Assembly (NCBI GenBank): GCA_035631035.1
Contig: DASQJL010000118.1
Span: 1 to 37,057, forward strand
Direction: 5' to 3'
DNA from: Candidatus Binatia bacterium
Lineage (GTDB): Bacteria; Eisenbacteria; RBG-16-71-46; SZUA-252
Length of the DNA: 37,057 bases
Numbering within the stretch: the stretch's first letter is position 1; each line of letters starts with the position of its first letter. Shown here one piece after another: positions 7,951-15,708 of the stretch. The notes beneath the pieces were generated by a model. The model searched no databases, had not been told where the DNA came from, and worked only from the letters and a program-made list of their open reading frames with translations. A program made the translations under genes and the position numbers.

Positions 7951-9638
7951 TCGCTTCCTTCCCCCCGTGGCGTCGCCGGCGGGACTCCGCCGGACGTGAG
8001 ATAACGGAGCTGCGCCGCGGCCCGGGCCGTGCGCACCAGGGCCTGAGAGTAGCGTTGCTGCGCGGCCGCGAGATCGGCCGAGAGGCGCGACAGCTCGAAG
8101 GCGGTCGTCCTCCCGTAGTTGTATTCGAGCACGCCGATGCGCACCTGCTCGATGGACGCGGCCACGCCGCGCCGCGCCGCGTCGAGCCGCGCGGTCGCGT
8201 GCACCAGCTCGCGATGCTGCTCCCGCACGTCGTCAGCCAGCGATTGCTGTCCGGCGACGAGATTCGCCTGGGCGCGGTCGGCCTCGGCCTGCAGCCGGTC
8301 CCGCTCCCCCGCCCCGGCGCGGAAGCCGATCGGCACGGTGAGCGAGGCGCCCGCGCTCCAGTTGGCGAAATCGCGATTTCGCGCCTGGGAGATCGCGTCG
8401 CTCAGGTTGCCGTTGATCGTCGTTCGCAGCGTATCGCCGCCGAAGATCACCTCCTGCGGCGTCCCGGAGAGCCCCGTACCGCCGAGCGTGCCGAAGACGT
8501 CGAGGGCGGGATAGGCGTTCCACTTGGCGCCCTTGTGCCGCGCGCGGGCCGCCGCCACATCGCGCTCACGGGCGCGGAGCTCGGGGTTGTTGCGAAGCGC
8601 GCGCTGGACGAGGTCGGACTCGGGGTCCACCGGGAAGTCGCGGGGCGGCTCGTCGGTCGGACGGAACCGCGCCGCCTCACCGGTCGGGCGGGCGCCGATC
8701 TGCGTCGCGAGCCGGTCCGAAGCCTGGTCCAGCGCCTCCTGGCGATCGAACACCGCCTGCTCCTGCTCCGCCAGGAAGACTTCGGACGTGGCGACCTGCC
8801 CCGGCCCGACGAGGCCGGCGCGGTTCCGAAGCTGCGCCTGGTGCAGGAGGGCCAGGGCCTGATCGCGGATGAGCTGCGCCACGGCGAGGTCGCGCTCGGC
8901 GGCGTACAGCTCCCAGTAGGTCCGTTCGACATTGGCGCGCACCAGCCCCACCGCGTCCTCGTAGCGCGCCTGCGCCGCCTCCAGGTCGCGGCTGGAAGCG
9001 CTCCTCGCGCTGGAGGTGCCCGGGCCGAATCCACGGAGAAGCGGCTGCCGCAGCGAGAGGCGGCCGGTCGCGTCGTACTGCGGGCTCAGCAGCGTGAAGG
9101 GGGCGTTGGTCTCGGTGCGCACCGCATCCAGCGAGGCCGAGAGCTGCGTGCCGAAGGGCAACTTGATGCGCGCGCCGCCGCTCGCCGTCGTCTCCTTCAG
9201 CGACGTTCCGGAGAACACCGACGACGAGGGGGTCTCCTGGTCCACGTGATTCACGTCCGCGAACAGCTCGGGATCGAACGCGCCGCGCTCCCGCCGCGCC
9301 GCGCCGCGCGCCGCCCGAAGCCGGGCGGCCGCGATCCGCACGTCGGTCGAGCCCTGGAGGGCCGCGCCCATGGCTTCGGCCAGCGAGAGCGGCTGTCCCT
9401 GGATTTCGCCCAGCGTGCGGGCCAGGGCGCTGTCGGGATTCGACGCGAGCGGCGAAGGCGCCGGGGGCGGTTGGTCGGTCTCCGCGGCGGGCTGCGCGAT
9501 CGTGGGCGTGGCGGATAGGAACGAGAGAACGACGGCCGCGAGCGCGGCCAAGACCCCGGCGCCGGCGCGCGAACGCCGGCGCGGCCGAGGCGACGCCTCG
9601 GCGGACGCTGCCGATCCTGTGATCAATGAGTCCCCCAC
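7947..9638 (-). CDS. TolC family outer-membrane efflux protein
   Basis: A 563-residue outer-membrane channel subunit. The N-terminus is Arg-rich (RPRRRSRAG) followed by a hydrophobic stretch (VLAALAAVVLSFLSA) and a TIAQPA cleavage region, which I take as a long signal peptide. Two repeats with the TolC pattern follow: ALAQ/EA-like starts such as PLSLAEAMGAAL, long heptad helices and strands such as LSLRQPLLRG and ASLTVPIGF. The drawn start is GTG at 9638; a TTG at 9626 is also possible, and neither has a strong Shine-Dalgarno site. A CCCGAA/TTCGGG inverted repeat lies exactly at the 5' end. It follows the htrA-like gene by 46 bp and overlaps the adaptor gene by 4 bp, so it belongs to the pump operon. 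Confidence 0.9.
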   Translation of the reverse strand: MGDSLITGSAASAEASPRPRRRSRAGAGVLAALAAVVLSFLSATPTIAQPAAETDQPPPAPSPLASNPDSALARTLGEIQGQPLSLAEAMGAALQGSTDVRIAAARLRAARGAARRERGAFDPELFADVNHVDQETPSSSVFSGTSLKETTASGGARIKLPFGTQLSASLDAVRTETNAPFTLLSPQYDATGRLSLRQPLLRGFGPGTSSARSASSRDLEAAQARYEDAVGLVRANVERTYWELYAAERDLAVAQLIRDQALALLHQAQLRNRAGLVGPGQVATSEVFLAEQEQAVFDRQEALDQASDRLATQIGARPTGEAARFRPTDEPPRDFPVDPESDLVQRALRNNPELRARERDVAAARARHKGAKWNAYPALDVFGTLGGTGLSGTPQEVIFGGDTLRTTINGNLSDAISQARNRDFANWSAGASLTVPIGFRAGAGERDRLQAEADRAQANLVAGQQSLADDVREQHRELVHATARLDAARRGVAASIEQVRIGVLEYNYGRTTAFELSRLSADLAAAQQRYSQALVRTARAAAQLRYLTSGGVPPATPRGEGSE

Positions 9639-9651
9639 CCCGAATTTCGGG
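9639..9651. repeat. short inverted repeat at the tolC start
   Basis: CCCGAA and TTCGGG flank a single T directly upstream of the tolC GTG. It could occlude initiation or be a small operator; it may also be chance. Confidence 0.25.
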
Positions 9652-9684
9652 CCTTTCCGGTCCGACGAAACGAAGACGGCGAGT

Positions 9685-10710
9685 TTACGCTTCCGCGGGA
9701 ACGACTTCCAGCGTTTGAAGCTCGACCCCCCGGAGCACCGACAGGCTGCGCGGGACGCCGGCCGCCTGGTCGATCAGCTTCGCCTGGAGGTCGTCGACGC
9801 TGGCCACAGGCTCCTCCCCGAAGCCGAGAATGACGTCCCCCTCCTTGGCGCCGGCCCGCTCCGCCGGTCCGTTCGGCTGGAGGCCCTGGATCAATACCCC
9901 GCTCTCGACCGGGAGGCGGAAGTAGCGGGCCACCTTGCGCGGCAGCGTCACGTTCTGGCCCGCGATCCCGATCACGCTCCGGCGCACGCGTCCGAACTGG
10001 ATGAGCTGGCTCGCGACGCGCTTGGCGGTGTTGACCGCGATGGCGAAGCAGATTCCCTGGGCCGGAAGGATGACGGCGGAGTTCACCCCGACCACGTCCC
10101 CTTGCGCGGTGACGAGCGGACCGCCGGAATTGCCGGGATTCAAGGCCGCGTCGGTCTGGATCACGTTGTCGATGAGGCGGCCCGATCCGGCGCGCAGCGA
10201 GCGCCCCAGGGCGCTCACGACGCCGGCCGTGACGGTGGCCTGGAATCCGAACGGATTGCCGACCGCGATCACGAGCTGTCCCACCAGGAGCGATTGCGAG
10301 TCGCCCAGCTGGACGGGCCTGAGGTTGGGAGCGTGGATGCGGATCACGGCGAGATCGGATTCCGGATCGTCCCCGATCAGCTGCGCCTCGTGCCGCCCTC
10401 CCTCGGGAAGCCGGACCATGATGGAAGAGGCCCCGTGGACGACGTGGCTGTTCGTGAGAATGAACCCGTCGGGCGTGAAGACGAACCCGGAGCCCGACCC
10501 GCCTCGCGGCATGGGACGGTGCCCGCGCGCCGGGGGTCCGGAGGACTCGGGATGGCGCACTTCGATCGCCACGACCGAAGGGCCCGCGACAGCGGCAGCG
10601 TGGATGACCGCCCGGGAATAGGCATCGAGCGGCGCCGGATGCGGCCTCGCCTCGAACTCCGGGACGGGCTCCATCTCGAAGGAATCGCCGCTCGGCTCGC
10701 GCTGTGCCAT
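9685..10710 (-). CDS. trypsin-like serine protease with PDZ domain (HtrA/DegP-like), no signal peptide
   Basis: A 341-residue HtrA-type protease, counted from the ATG at 10710. The chymotrypsin-fold domain carries the full triad: H89 in LTNSHVV, D119 in DPESDLAVI and S195 in NPGNSGGPL. A single PDZ domain follows (about residues 245-335, with GVLIQGLQPNGPAERAG). The first ~35 residues are acidic and Pro-rich, with neither a signal peptide nor a membrane anchor, unlike most HtrA proteins. An in-frame TTG at 10734 adds eight residues and still gives no signal. Weak GGAG is the only possible ribosome site. It lies 46 bp upstream of tolC on the same strand and may be the first gene of the pump operon. 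It could clear damaged proteins in the cytoplasm, or be exported in some unrecognised way. Confidence 0.88.
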   Translation of the reverse strand: MAQREPSGDSFEMEPVPEFEARPHPAPLDAYSRAVIHAAAVAGPSVVAIEVRHPESSGPPARGHRPMPRGGSGSGFVFTPDGFILTNSHVVHGASSIMVRLPEGGRHEAQLIGDDPESDLAVIRIHAPNLRPVQLGDSQSLLVGQLVIAVGNPFGFQATVTAGVVSALGRSLRAGSGRLIDNVIQTDAALNPGNSGGPLVTAQGDVVGVNSAVILPAQGICFAIAVNTAKRVASQLIQFGRVRRSVIGIAGQNVTLPRKVARYFRLPVESGVLIQGLQPNGPAERAGAKEGDVILGFGEEPVASVDDLQAKLIDQAAGVPRSLSVLRGVELQTLEVVPAEA

Positions 10711-10797
10711 GGCGCTTTGGATGCTCCGTAACAAGAAGGGTTTCCGGCCGAATCCCGGCTGCGCCGGGGCGCCGAGACTTCCGGGCGCCAGTTCGCT

Positions 10798-10803
10798 TAT
10801 GAT
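10798..10803 (+). promoter_or_regulatory. -10 element TATGAT upstream of the lipase leader ORF
   Basis: TATGAT is followed by exactly six bases and then GTG at 10810, the same geometry as five other starts in this window. No clear -35 box is present. Confidence 0.4.
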
Positions 10804-10809
10804 GAGCGG

Positions 10810-10866
10810 GTGATCGCTCGAACGTCCGGCGCGCCGGATCCTTCACGCAAGGCTCACGCCGCGTGA
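10810..10866 (+). CDS. possible 18-residue leader peptide coupled to the lipase gene
   Basis: A tiny frame starts with GTG at 10810 and reads MIARTSGAPDPSRKAHAA. Its TGA stop overlaps the lipase GTG start in a GTGA junction at 10863-10866. The lipase start has no good Shine-Dalgarno site of its own, which fits translational coupling from a leaderless leader ORF. It could instead be fortuitous; 18 codons without a stop in GC-rich DNA is weak evidence alone. The support is the combination of -10 spacing and the exact overlap. Confidence 0.4.
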   Translation: MIARTSGAPDPSRKAHAA

Positions 10867-11795
10867 CCGCTCCAGACCCCACGGAATTCTATCTCGGCGA
10901 GCCGGAGGAGCACGGCCGGCTGCGCTGCCTGGTCTGGGAAGTGGAGCGGCCCCGCGGCCGCTTCAGCATCATCCACGGCCTGGGGGACCACGCGGCACGG
11001 TACACCCACGTGGCCGAGGCGCTGGCGCGCCGCGGCTTCTCGGTGGAGGCGATGGATCTCCCCGGGCACGGCAAGTCGGGCGGGCCGCGCGGTCACGTCC
11101 GCCACTGGGACGACTATCGCGGCGCGGTCGAAACGTGGATGGGGCACTCCGCTTCCCTTCCCGGGGCGGAGACGCGCGCGATCCTGGGCCAGAGCATGGG
11201 CGCCTTCGTCGCGCTGGACTGGACCCTGGGCCACCCGCGCGACGTGCGGGCGCTGGTGCTCTGCGGCGCGCCGTTCGAGGTCGTGCTCAAGCCATCGATG
11301 CTGAAGGTCAAGGCCGCCCAGCTCGCCGCGCGCATCTGGCCCGGGTTCTCGCAAGGGAACACCATCCTCCCCTCGATGCTCTCGCGCGATCCCGAAATCG
11401 TGCGGGCGCACTCGGTCGATCCCCTGGTCCACTACAAGATCAGCGCGCGCCTCTTCTTCGAATTCCAGCGCATGCGCCTGGAGCTGATGCGCCGCGCCGC
11501 CGAGCTTCCGGTGGACACGCTGGTCATCCACGGCGGCGCCGACCCGATCTCGAGCGTGGTGGGCGCGCAGCGCTGGGCCGCGCGCTGCCCCCAGGGACGG
11601 GTCACCTGCCGTCTCTACCCCGGCCTGCTGCACGAGGTGCTGAACGAGCTGGAGCGCCGCGAGGTGATGCAGGACGTCGTGGGGTGGGTCGAGGGCGTGA
11701 TGCCGGGCACGGATTCTAGCGGCGTTTCGCGGAGCCTCCCAACAACGACCGAATCGACCGGGTCCACACCTCCAGCTTCTGACGGCGCTCTGTAG
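10863..11795 (+). CDS. alpha/beta hydrolase, monoacylglycerol lipase/lysophospholipase-like
   Basis: A 310-residue serine hydrolase of the monoglyceride lipase branch. It has an oxyanion-side HGLGDHAARY motif near residue 38, the nucleophile elbow GQSMG with S111, an acid D227 in IHGGADPISS, and H257 in YPGLLHEVLNE. All three triad members are in the family positions. It lacks a signal peptide, so it likely acts on cytoplasmic monoglyceride or lysophospholipid. The start is GTG at 10863. The last ~27 residues are low-complexity Ser/Thr/Pro and lie antisense to the end of glpK (80 bp convergent overlap), so the tail is probably an evolutionary read-through. Beside glpK and glpD, it suggests use of glycerol released from lipids. 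Confidence 0.88.
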   Translation: MTAPDPTEFYLGEPEEHGRLRCLVWEVERPRGRFSIIHGLGDHAARYTHVAEALARRGFSVEAMDLPGHGKSGGPRGHVRHWDDYRGAVETWMGHSASLPGAETRAILGQSMGAFVALDWTLGHPRDVRALVLCGAPFEVVLKPSMLKVKAAQLAARIWPGFSQGNTILPSMLSRDPEIVRAHSVDPLVHYKISARLFFEFQRMRLELMRRAAELPVDTLVIHGGADPISSVVGAQRWAARCPQGRVTCRLYPGLLHEVLNELERREVMQDVVGWVEGVMPGTDSSGVSRSLPTTTESTGSTPPASDGAL

Positions 11796-13236
11796 CGGAC
11801 ATCTCGGGGCGGAACACCTTCGCCCCACCGCGCGAAACCGGGACGTCGCCCCGGTCGCTCCAGATTCCCGCGCCGATCCCCGCGAGCAGCGCCGCCCCCA
11901 GCGCGGTGCTCTCGAGCATCGCGGGGCGCGTGATCGGGATCCCCAGGAGATCGGCCTGGGTCTGCATCAGGAGATCGTTCGCGGCGGCGCCGCCGTCCAC
12001 GCGAAGCGCGCGCACGCGGGAGCGCGCGTCCTTCTCCATCGCCGCCACCACGTCGCAGGTCTGGAACGCGATCGATTCCAGCGCGGCCCGGGCCAGGTGC
12101 CCCCGCGTCGTCCCGCGCGTGAGGCCTGACCAGACGCCGCGGGCCTCGGGCCGCCACCAGGGCGCGCCGAGCCCCGCGAACGCGGGCACCAGGACCGTGC
12201 CGCCCGCGTCGGGGACCGACCGGGCGAGGGGCTCCACGTCGGCCGCCGTCGCGATGATCCCGAGGCTGTCGCGCAGCCACTGCACCGCCGCCCCGGCGAT
12301 GAACACCGAGCCCTCGAGGGCGTAGGCCGGCTCGCCGCGCGGCCCGCACGCCGCCGTCGTGAGCAGCCCCGAGCGCGAAGTCGTCGGCACAGCACCGGTG
12401 TGCAGCATGAGGAAGCAGCCGGTGCCGTACGTGTTCTTGATGCCGCCCCGCCGCACGCACCCCTGGCCGAAGAGCGCGGCCTGCTGGTCTCCCGCGATCC
12501 CACGAATGGGAATCCCGTCCGGAAGGCCGGGGACGCCGCGGGTCGCGCCGAAATCGCCGGCCGAGGGGCGCACCTCGGGAAGCATCGCTTCGGGAACGCC
12601 GAAGAGGTCGGCCAGCTCCGGATCCCAGCGGCGGCGCCGGATGTCGTAGAGAAGCGTCCGGCTGGCGTTCGTGGGGTCGGTGGCATGCACGGCGCCGCCG
12701 GTGAGCTTGGCGACCAGCCACGAATCCACGGTGCCGAACGCGACCGCGCCCCGGCGCGCGCGCACGCGCAGTCCGGCGTCGTGCGCCAGGAGCCATTCCA
12801 CCTTGGTCGCGGAGAAATAGGGATCCAGGCGCAGTCCGGTCCGTTTCCGCACCAGAGGCTCGCGGCCCGCGCGGCGGAGCGCCTCGCAGCGCCCGGCGGT
12901 GCGGCGGTCCTGCCACACGATGGCGGGGGCCGCGGGGCGCAGCGACCCCCGCTCCCAGAGCAGCGCCGTCTCGCGCTGGTTCGTGATGCCGATCGCGGCG
13001 ATGCGCTCCGCCCGCGCGCCGCGCAGCGCCGCCCGCAGCGCGCGGAGCGTCGTCTCCCAGATCTCCTCGCCGCGATGCTCCACCCATCCCGGCCGCGGGA
13101 AGTGCTGGGGCAGCTCGGCGTAGCCGCGCGCCGTCACGCGGGCGCGGTCGTCCAGCAGGAGCGCCGTCGTGCCGGTGGTGCCCTGGTCGATGGCGAGGAG
13201 CCGCGCGCCGCGGCTCACGCGCGCGCGACGGCTCAC
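11716..13236 (-). CDS. glpK: glycerol kinase
   Basis: A 506-residue FGGY-family kinase that phosphorylates glycerol to glycerol 3-phosphate. The N-terminal phosphate-binding loop is AIDQGTTGTTALL (D17-T21). Other family marks are GITNQRETALLW, IVWQDRRTAG, the catalytic IAGDQQAALFGQ, the signature NTYGTGCFLMLHTG, and the nucleotide-binding VDGGAAANDLLMQ. The start taken is GTG at 13236, whose GTGA overlaps the glpD stop codon; a GTG six codons later gives 500 residues. The frame remains open far upstream, but that extension is antisense-type noise inside glpD. Its 3' end overlaps the convergent lipase gene by 80 bp. Tight coupling to glpD gives a two-gene operon for glycerol breakdown. Confidence 0.95.
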   Translation of the reverse strand: MSRRARVSRGARLLAIDQGTTGTTALLLDDRARVTARGYAELPQHFPRPGWVEHRGEEIWETTLRALRAALRGARAERIAAIGITNQRETALLWERGSLRPAAPAIVWQDRRTAGRCEALRRAGREPLVRKRTGLRLDPYFSATKVEWLLAHDAGLRVRARRGAVAFGTVDSWLVAKLTGGAVHATDPTNASRTLLYDIRRRRWDPELADLFGVPEAMLPEVRPSAGDFGATRGVPGLPDGIPIRGIAGDQQAALFGQGCVRRGGIKNTYGTGCFLMLHTGAVPTTSRSGLLTTAACGPRGEPAYALEGSVFIAGAAVQWLRDSLGIIATAADVEPLARSVPDAGGTVLVPAFAGLGAPWWRPEARGVWSGLTRGTTRGHLARAALESIAFQTCDVVAAMEKDARSRVRALRVDGGAAANDLLMQTQADLLGIPITRPAMLESTALGAALLAGIGAGIWSDRGDVPVSRGGAKVFRPEMSATERRQKLEVWTRSIRSLLGGSAKRR

Positions 13237-14741
13237 GCGATCCCCCGCGTTCCCCGCTCCGCCTGGCCCGACCCGGCCGCCGCGTCGATGGCGCGCTCCT
13301 CCCGGTCCAGGATCGCGAGCAGCCGCTCCACCTCGGCCGAACGGGTCCGCTCGGACCAGCCCAGCACCGGCGCGGCCCACACCGCGCACGGCACCGCGGC
13401 CTCGCGGAGCGCCCGGGCATCCAGCCAGAGGCGCGTCCGGCGGAGCAGGATGTCGTCCAGGCGGCGCGCCTTCTCCACGCGCGCCGCGTGGGCCACCTCC
13501 GCCTCGGAGATCCGAAACCCGCCCGCGACCTCGGCCGCGCGGGGAAAGTCGCGGCGGAGCCTCTCGATCGATTCCGCGCGGCCGCTCTTGAGCGGAAGCG
13601 ATGCGGTGACGCACGGCGCCACGCGCGCGCCCAGCGCGCGGACGATGCCGTTCACGACGCGCTCGGCGAGCGCGCGATGGGTCGTGTACTTCCCTCCCAC
13701 CATCGTCCAGAGCCCGCGCTCGACGAGCACGCGGCTCTCGCGGCTGTTCTCCCAGGGACGCTCCGCGCGTCCGCGCGCGAGCGGCCGCACCCCGGCGAAG
13801 GCTCGGACCGGCCGCGCGCCGGCGAGCGCGCCGGGAAGCGCCGCGGCCGACTCCTCGAGGAGATAGCGCACGTCCTCGGCGTGCGGCTCCACCGCGCCGG
13901 GATCGGACGCATCGTCCACGTCGGTGGTGCCGGCCAGCGTGTGCGTTCCCCAGGGGATGACGAAGAAGACGCGGCCGTCCCGGCGCGCCGTGAGGAGGAG
14001 CGCCGTCCGGGGAGGGGTCGCCGCGAACACCACGTGCGCGCCGCGGGTGCGGCGCACGCAGGGCGGGGGATGCCCTTCGGCCATGGCGCGCACCTCGTCC
14101 ACCCACGGTCCGCCGGCGTTCACCACCGCGCGCGCCTCGACCTCGGCGTCGGTCCCCGTGATCCGATCGTGGAAGTGCGCGCGCCAGGATCGCCCGTCGG
14201 CGGTCGTGGCGAGCGCGATCGCCTCGGTGTGGGTCCGGATCGTCGCGCCCGCCCGCTCGGCGTCCACGGCCAGCGCGACGCAGAGCGCGGCGTCGTCCAT
14301 CTGCGCGTCGGCGAAGAGCGATCCCCCGCGGAGATCGGCCGGATCGAGTCCGGGAGCGAGCCGGAGCGCTTCCTCCGCCGCGACCCCGCTCCGCTCCGCG
14401 GCGCCGCCCGCGAGGAGGCGGTAGAGCGCGAGGCCGGCGCCCACCCACCAGCGCGCGCGGCCGCGGCCGGCATAGTGCGGAAGGAGGAACGGGAGCGGCC
14501 GCACGAACTCGGGAGCGGTGTGGAGCAGGATGGCGCGCTCGCGAAGCGCCTCGCGGACCAGGCGGATCTGGCCGTTCTCGAGATAACGAAGGCCGCCGTG
14601 GATCAGCTTCGAGGTGCGGCTGCTGGTCGCCGAGGCGAGATCGCCCTTTTCGAGGAGCAGCGTCTCGAGTCCGCGGCGCGCCGCGTCGCGCGCGACGGCG
14701 ACGCCGTGGATCCCTCCGCCGATCACGAGGATGTCGACCAC
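13233..14741 (-). CDS. glpD: FAD-dependent glycerol-3-phosphate dehydrogenase
   Basis: A 502-residue flavoenzyme that oxidises glycerol 3-phosphate to dihydroxyacetone phosphate and passes electrons to quinone at the inner membrane. The FAD loop is DILVIGGGIHGVAVARDAA at residues 3-21, followed by LLLEKGDLASATSSRTSKLI and HGGLRYLE, both highly conserved in GlpD/GlpA. Later motifs include NAGGPWVDEV, PWGTHTLAGTTD and MVGGKYTTHRALAE. The C-terminal helical domain is present. The start is the GTG at 14741: GGGGGAGG seven bases upstream is a clear ribosome site, so a GTG six codons further upstream, which would swallow this site, is not the start. The stop overlaps glpK. A TACACT -10-like box lies 40 bases upstream. 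Confidence 0.95.
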   Translation of the reverse strand: MVDILVIGGGIHGVAVARDAARRGLETLLLEKGDLASATSSRTSKLIHGGLRYLENGQIRLVREALRERAILLHTAPEFVRPLPFLLPHYAGRGRARWWVGAGLALYRLLAGGAAERSGVAAEEALRLAPGLDPADLRGGSLFADAQMDDAALCVALAVDAERAGATIRTHTEAIALATTADGRSWRAHFHDRITGTDAEVEARAVVNAGGPWVDEVRAMAEGHPPPCVRRTRGAHVVFAATPPRTALLLTARRDGRVFFVIPWGTHTLAGTTDVDDASDPGAVEPHAEDVRYLLEESAAALPGALAGARPVRAFAGVRPLARGRAERPWENSRESRVLVERGLWTMVGGKYTTHRALAERVVNGIVRALGARVAPCVTASLPLKSGRAESIERLRRDFPRAAEVAGGFRISEAEVAHAARVEKARRLDDILLRRTRLWLDARALREAAVPCAVWAAPVLGWSERTRSAEVERLLAILDREERAIDAAAGSGQAERGTRGIA

Positions 14742-14748
14742 TCGATTT

Positions 14749-14757
14749 CCTCCCCCC
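14749..14757 (-). promoter_or_regulatory. ribosome binding site that fixes the glpD start
   Basis: GGGGGAGG on the minus strand lies seven bases before the GTG at 14741. It argues against the upstream in-frame GTG at 14759. Confidence 0.7.
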
Positions 14758-14781
14758 ACGCGTCCCTGCGCGGCCGGCCGC

Positions 14782-14787
14782 AGTGTA
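14782..14787 (-). promoter_or_regulatory. -10-like element TACACT for glpD-glpK
   Basis: TACACT on the minus strand would place transcription start near 14775, 34 bases before the glpD GTG. The -35 region (TGGCGG) is weak. The 146-base divergent gap also holds a plus-strand box for the SDR gene. Confidence 0.35.
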
Positions 14788-14824
14788 GTGGAGGGCGCGG
14801 AAGGCCGCCAGATGCGATCCGTGC

Positions 14825-14830
14825 TAGGCT
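14825..14830 (+). promoter_or_regulatory. -10-like element TAGGCT for the SDR gene
   Basis: TAGGCT, the same hexamer as at the zincin gene, lies 57 bases before the SDR ATG, leaving room for a leader with a Shine-Dalgarno site. No -35 consensus is seen. Confidence 0.35.
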
Positions 14831-14887
14831 CTGCCCGCTTCGATCATCGCACGTCCGCCGCGCCGGCGCGGCACCTCTGGAGGAACC

Positions 14888-15676
14888 ATGACTCCGCTCG
14901 CTCCCCTTGAAGGACGCCGCGCGCTCGTGACCGGGGCGACCAGCGGCTTCGGCCTCGCCATCGCGCGCCGCTTCGCGGCGGAGGGCGCGCGCGTCGTCCT
15001 CACCGGCCGCCGGGAAGACCGCCTGCGCGCGGCCGCCGACGAGCTGCGCGCCCAGGGTGCGGACGCGACGGCGCTGGCGTTCGACGTGCGCGACCGCGCG
15101 GCGGTCGAGCGCGCGCTCGCCGACAAGGAGCTCGTGGGGAGCCTGGACATCGTGGTGAACAACGCGGGGCTCGCGGCGGGGCTGGACCCGGTCCAGACGG
15201 CCGATCCGGACGACTGGGAGCGGATGATCGACACCAACGTGAAGGGGCTGCTCTGGGTCACGCGCGCCGTTCTCCCCGCGATGATCGCGAAGACGCGCGG
15301 CGACGTGGTGAATATCGGCTCGGTCGCGGGGCACCAGGCCTACGGGGGCGGCTCGGTCTACGCCGCCACCAAGTTCGCCGTCCGCGCCATCACCGAAGCG
15401 CTGCGCTACGACGTGCTCGGCACCGGCGTGCGCGTGATGAACGTGGAGCCGGGCCTGGCCGAGACCGAGTTCAGCCTGGTGCGCTTCCATGGCGACGAGG
15501 CGCGCGCCCGGGCCGTCTATCGCGGCGTGCGGCCGCTGACGGCCGAAGACGTGGCCGACGCGGTCGCCTGGGCGGTCACCCGCCCCGCGCACGTCAACGT
15601 GCAGGAAATCCTCCTCATGCCGACCGATCAGGCCTCGGCCTACGCCGTGCATCGGCGCGAGGAGCCCGCGCGCTGA
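14888..15676 (+). CDS. short-chain dehydrogenase/reductase (YdfG-like)
   Basis: A 262-residue classical SDR. The cofactor loop is TGATSGFG at residues 15-22, with TGRRED at the end of strand two; the two arginines suggest NADP(H). NNAG is at 91-94. The catalytic set is N117, S145, Y158 and K162 (YAATK). The C-terminal half, with VEPGLAETEFSLVRFHGD and PAHVNVQEILLMPTDQ, is close to the YdfG group. That group oxidises serine-like and 3-hydroxy acids and reduces malonic semialdehyde. GGAGG stands five bases before the ATG. It is divergent from glpD and is followed by a secreted hydrolase 32 bp downstream that seems to have its own promoter. Family is certain; the substrate is inferred. Confidence 0.92.
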   Translation: MTPLAPLEGRRALVTGATSGFGLAIARRFAAEGARVVLTGRREDRLRAAADELRAQGADATALAFDVRDRAAVERALADKELVGSLDIVVNNAGLAAGLDPVQTADPDDWERMIDTNVKGLLWVTRAVLPAMIAKTRGDVVNIGSVAGHQAYGGGSVYAATKFAVRAITEALRYDVLGTGVRVMNVEPGLAETEFSLVRFHGDEARARAVYRGVRPLTAEDVADAVAWAVTRPAHVNVQEILLMPTDQASAYAVHRREEPAR

Positions 15677-15702
15677 ACCGGGATCCCGCGCCGGTGTATA
15701 CT
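15674..15702 (+). promoter_or_regulatory. promoter with perfect leaderless geometry for the secreted hydrolase
   Basis: TGAACC, a 17-base spacer and TATACT form a partial -35/-10 pair. TATACT ends exactly six bases before the ATG at 15709, so the transcript should start at or next to the A of the start codon. No Shine-Dalgarno site is seen. Confidence 0.45.
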
Positions 15703-15708
15703 TTTCCG

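Noticed and set aside
9623-10882. 419-codon frame overlapping the HtrA gene on the same strand
   Set aside because: Different phase from the protease with the catalytic triad; the sequence is Arg/Gly-rich without a domain.
13237-14448. N-terminal extension of the glycerol kinase frame
   Set aside because: The frame stays open through glpD in another phase, giving an Arg-rich sequence unlike any kinase. The GTGA overlap with the glpD stop is a normal start.
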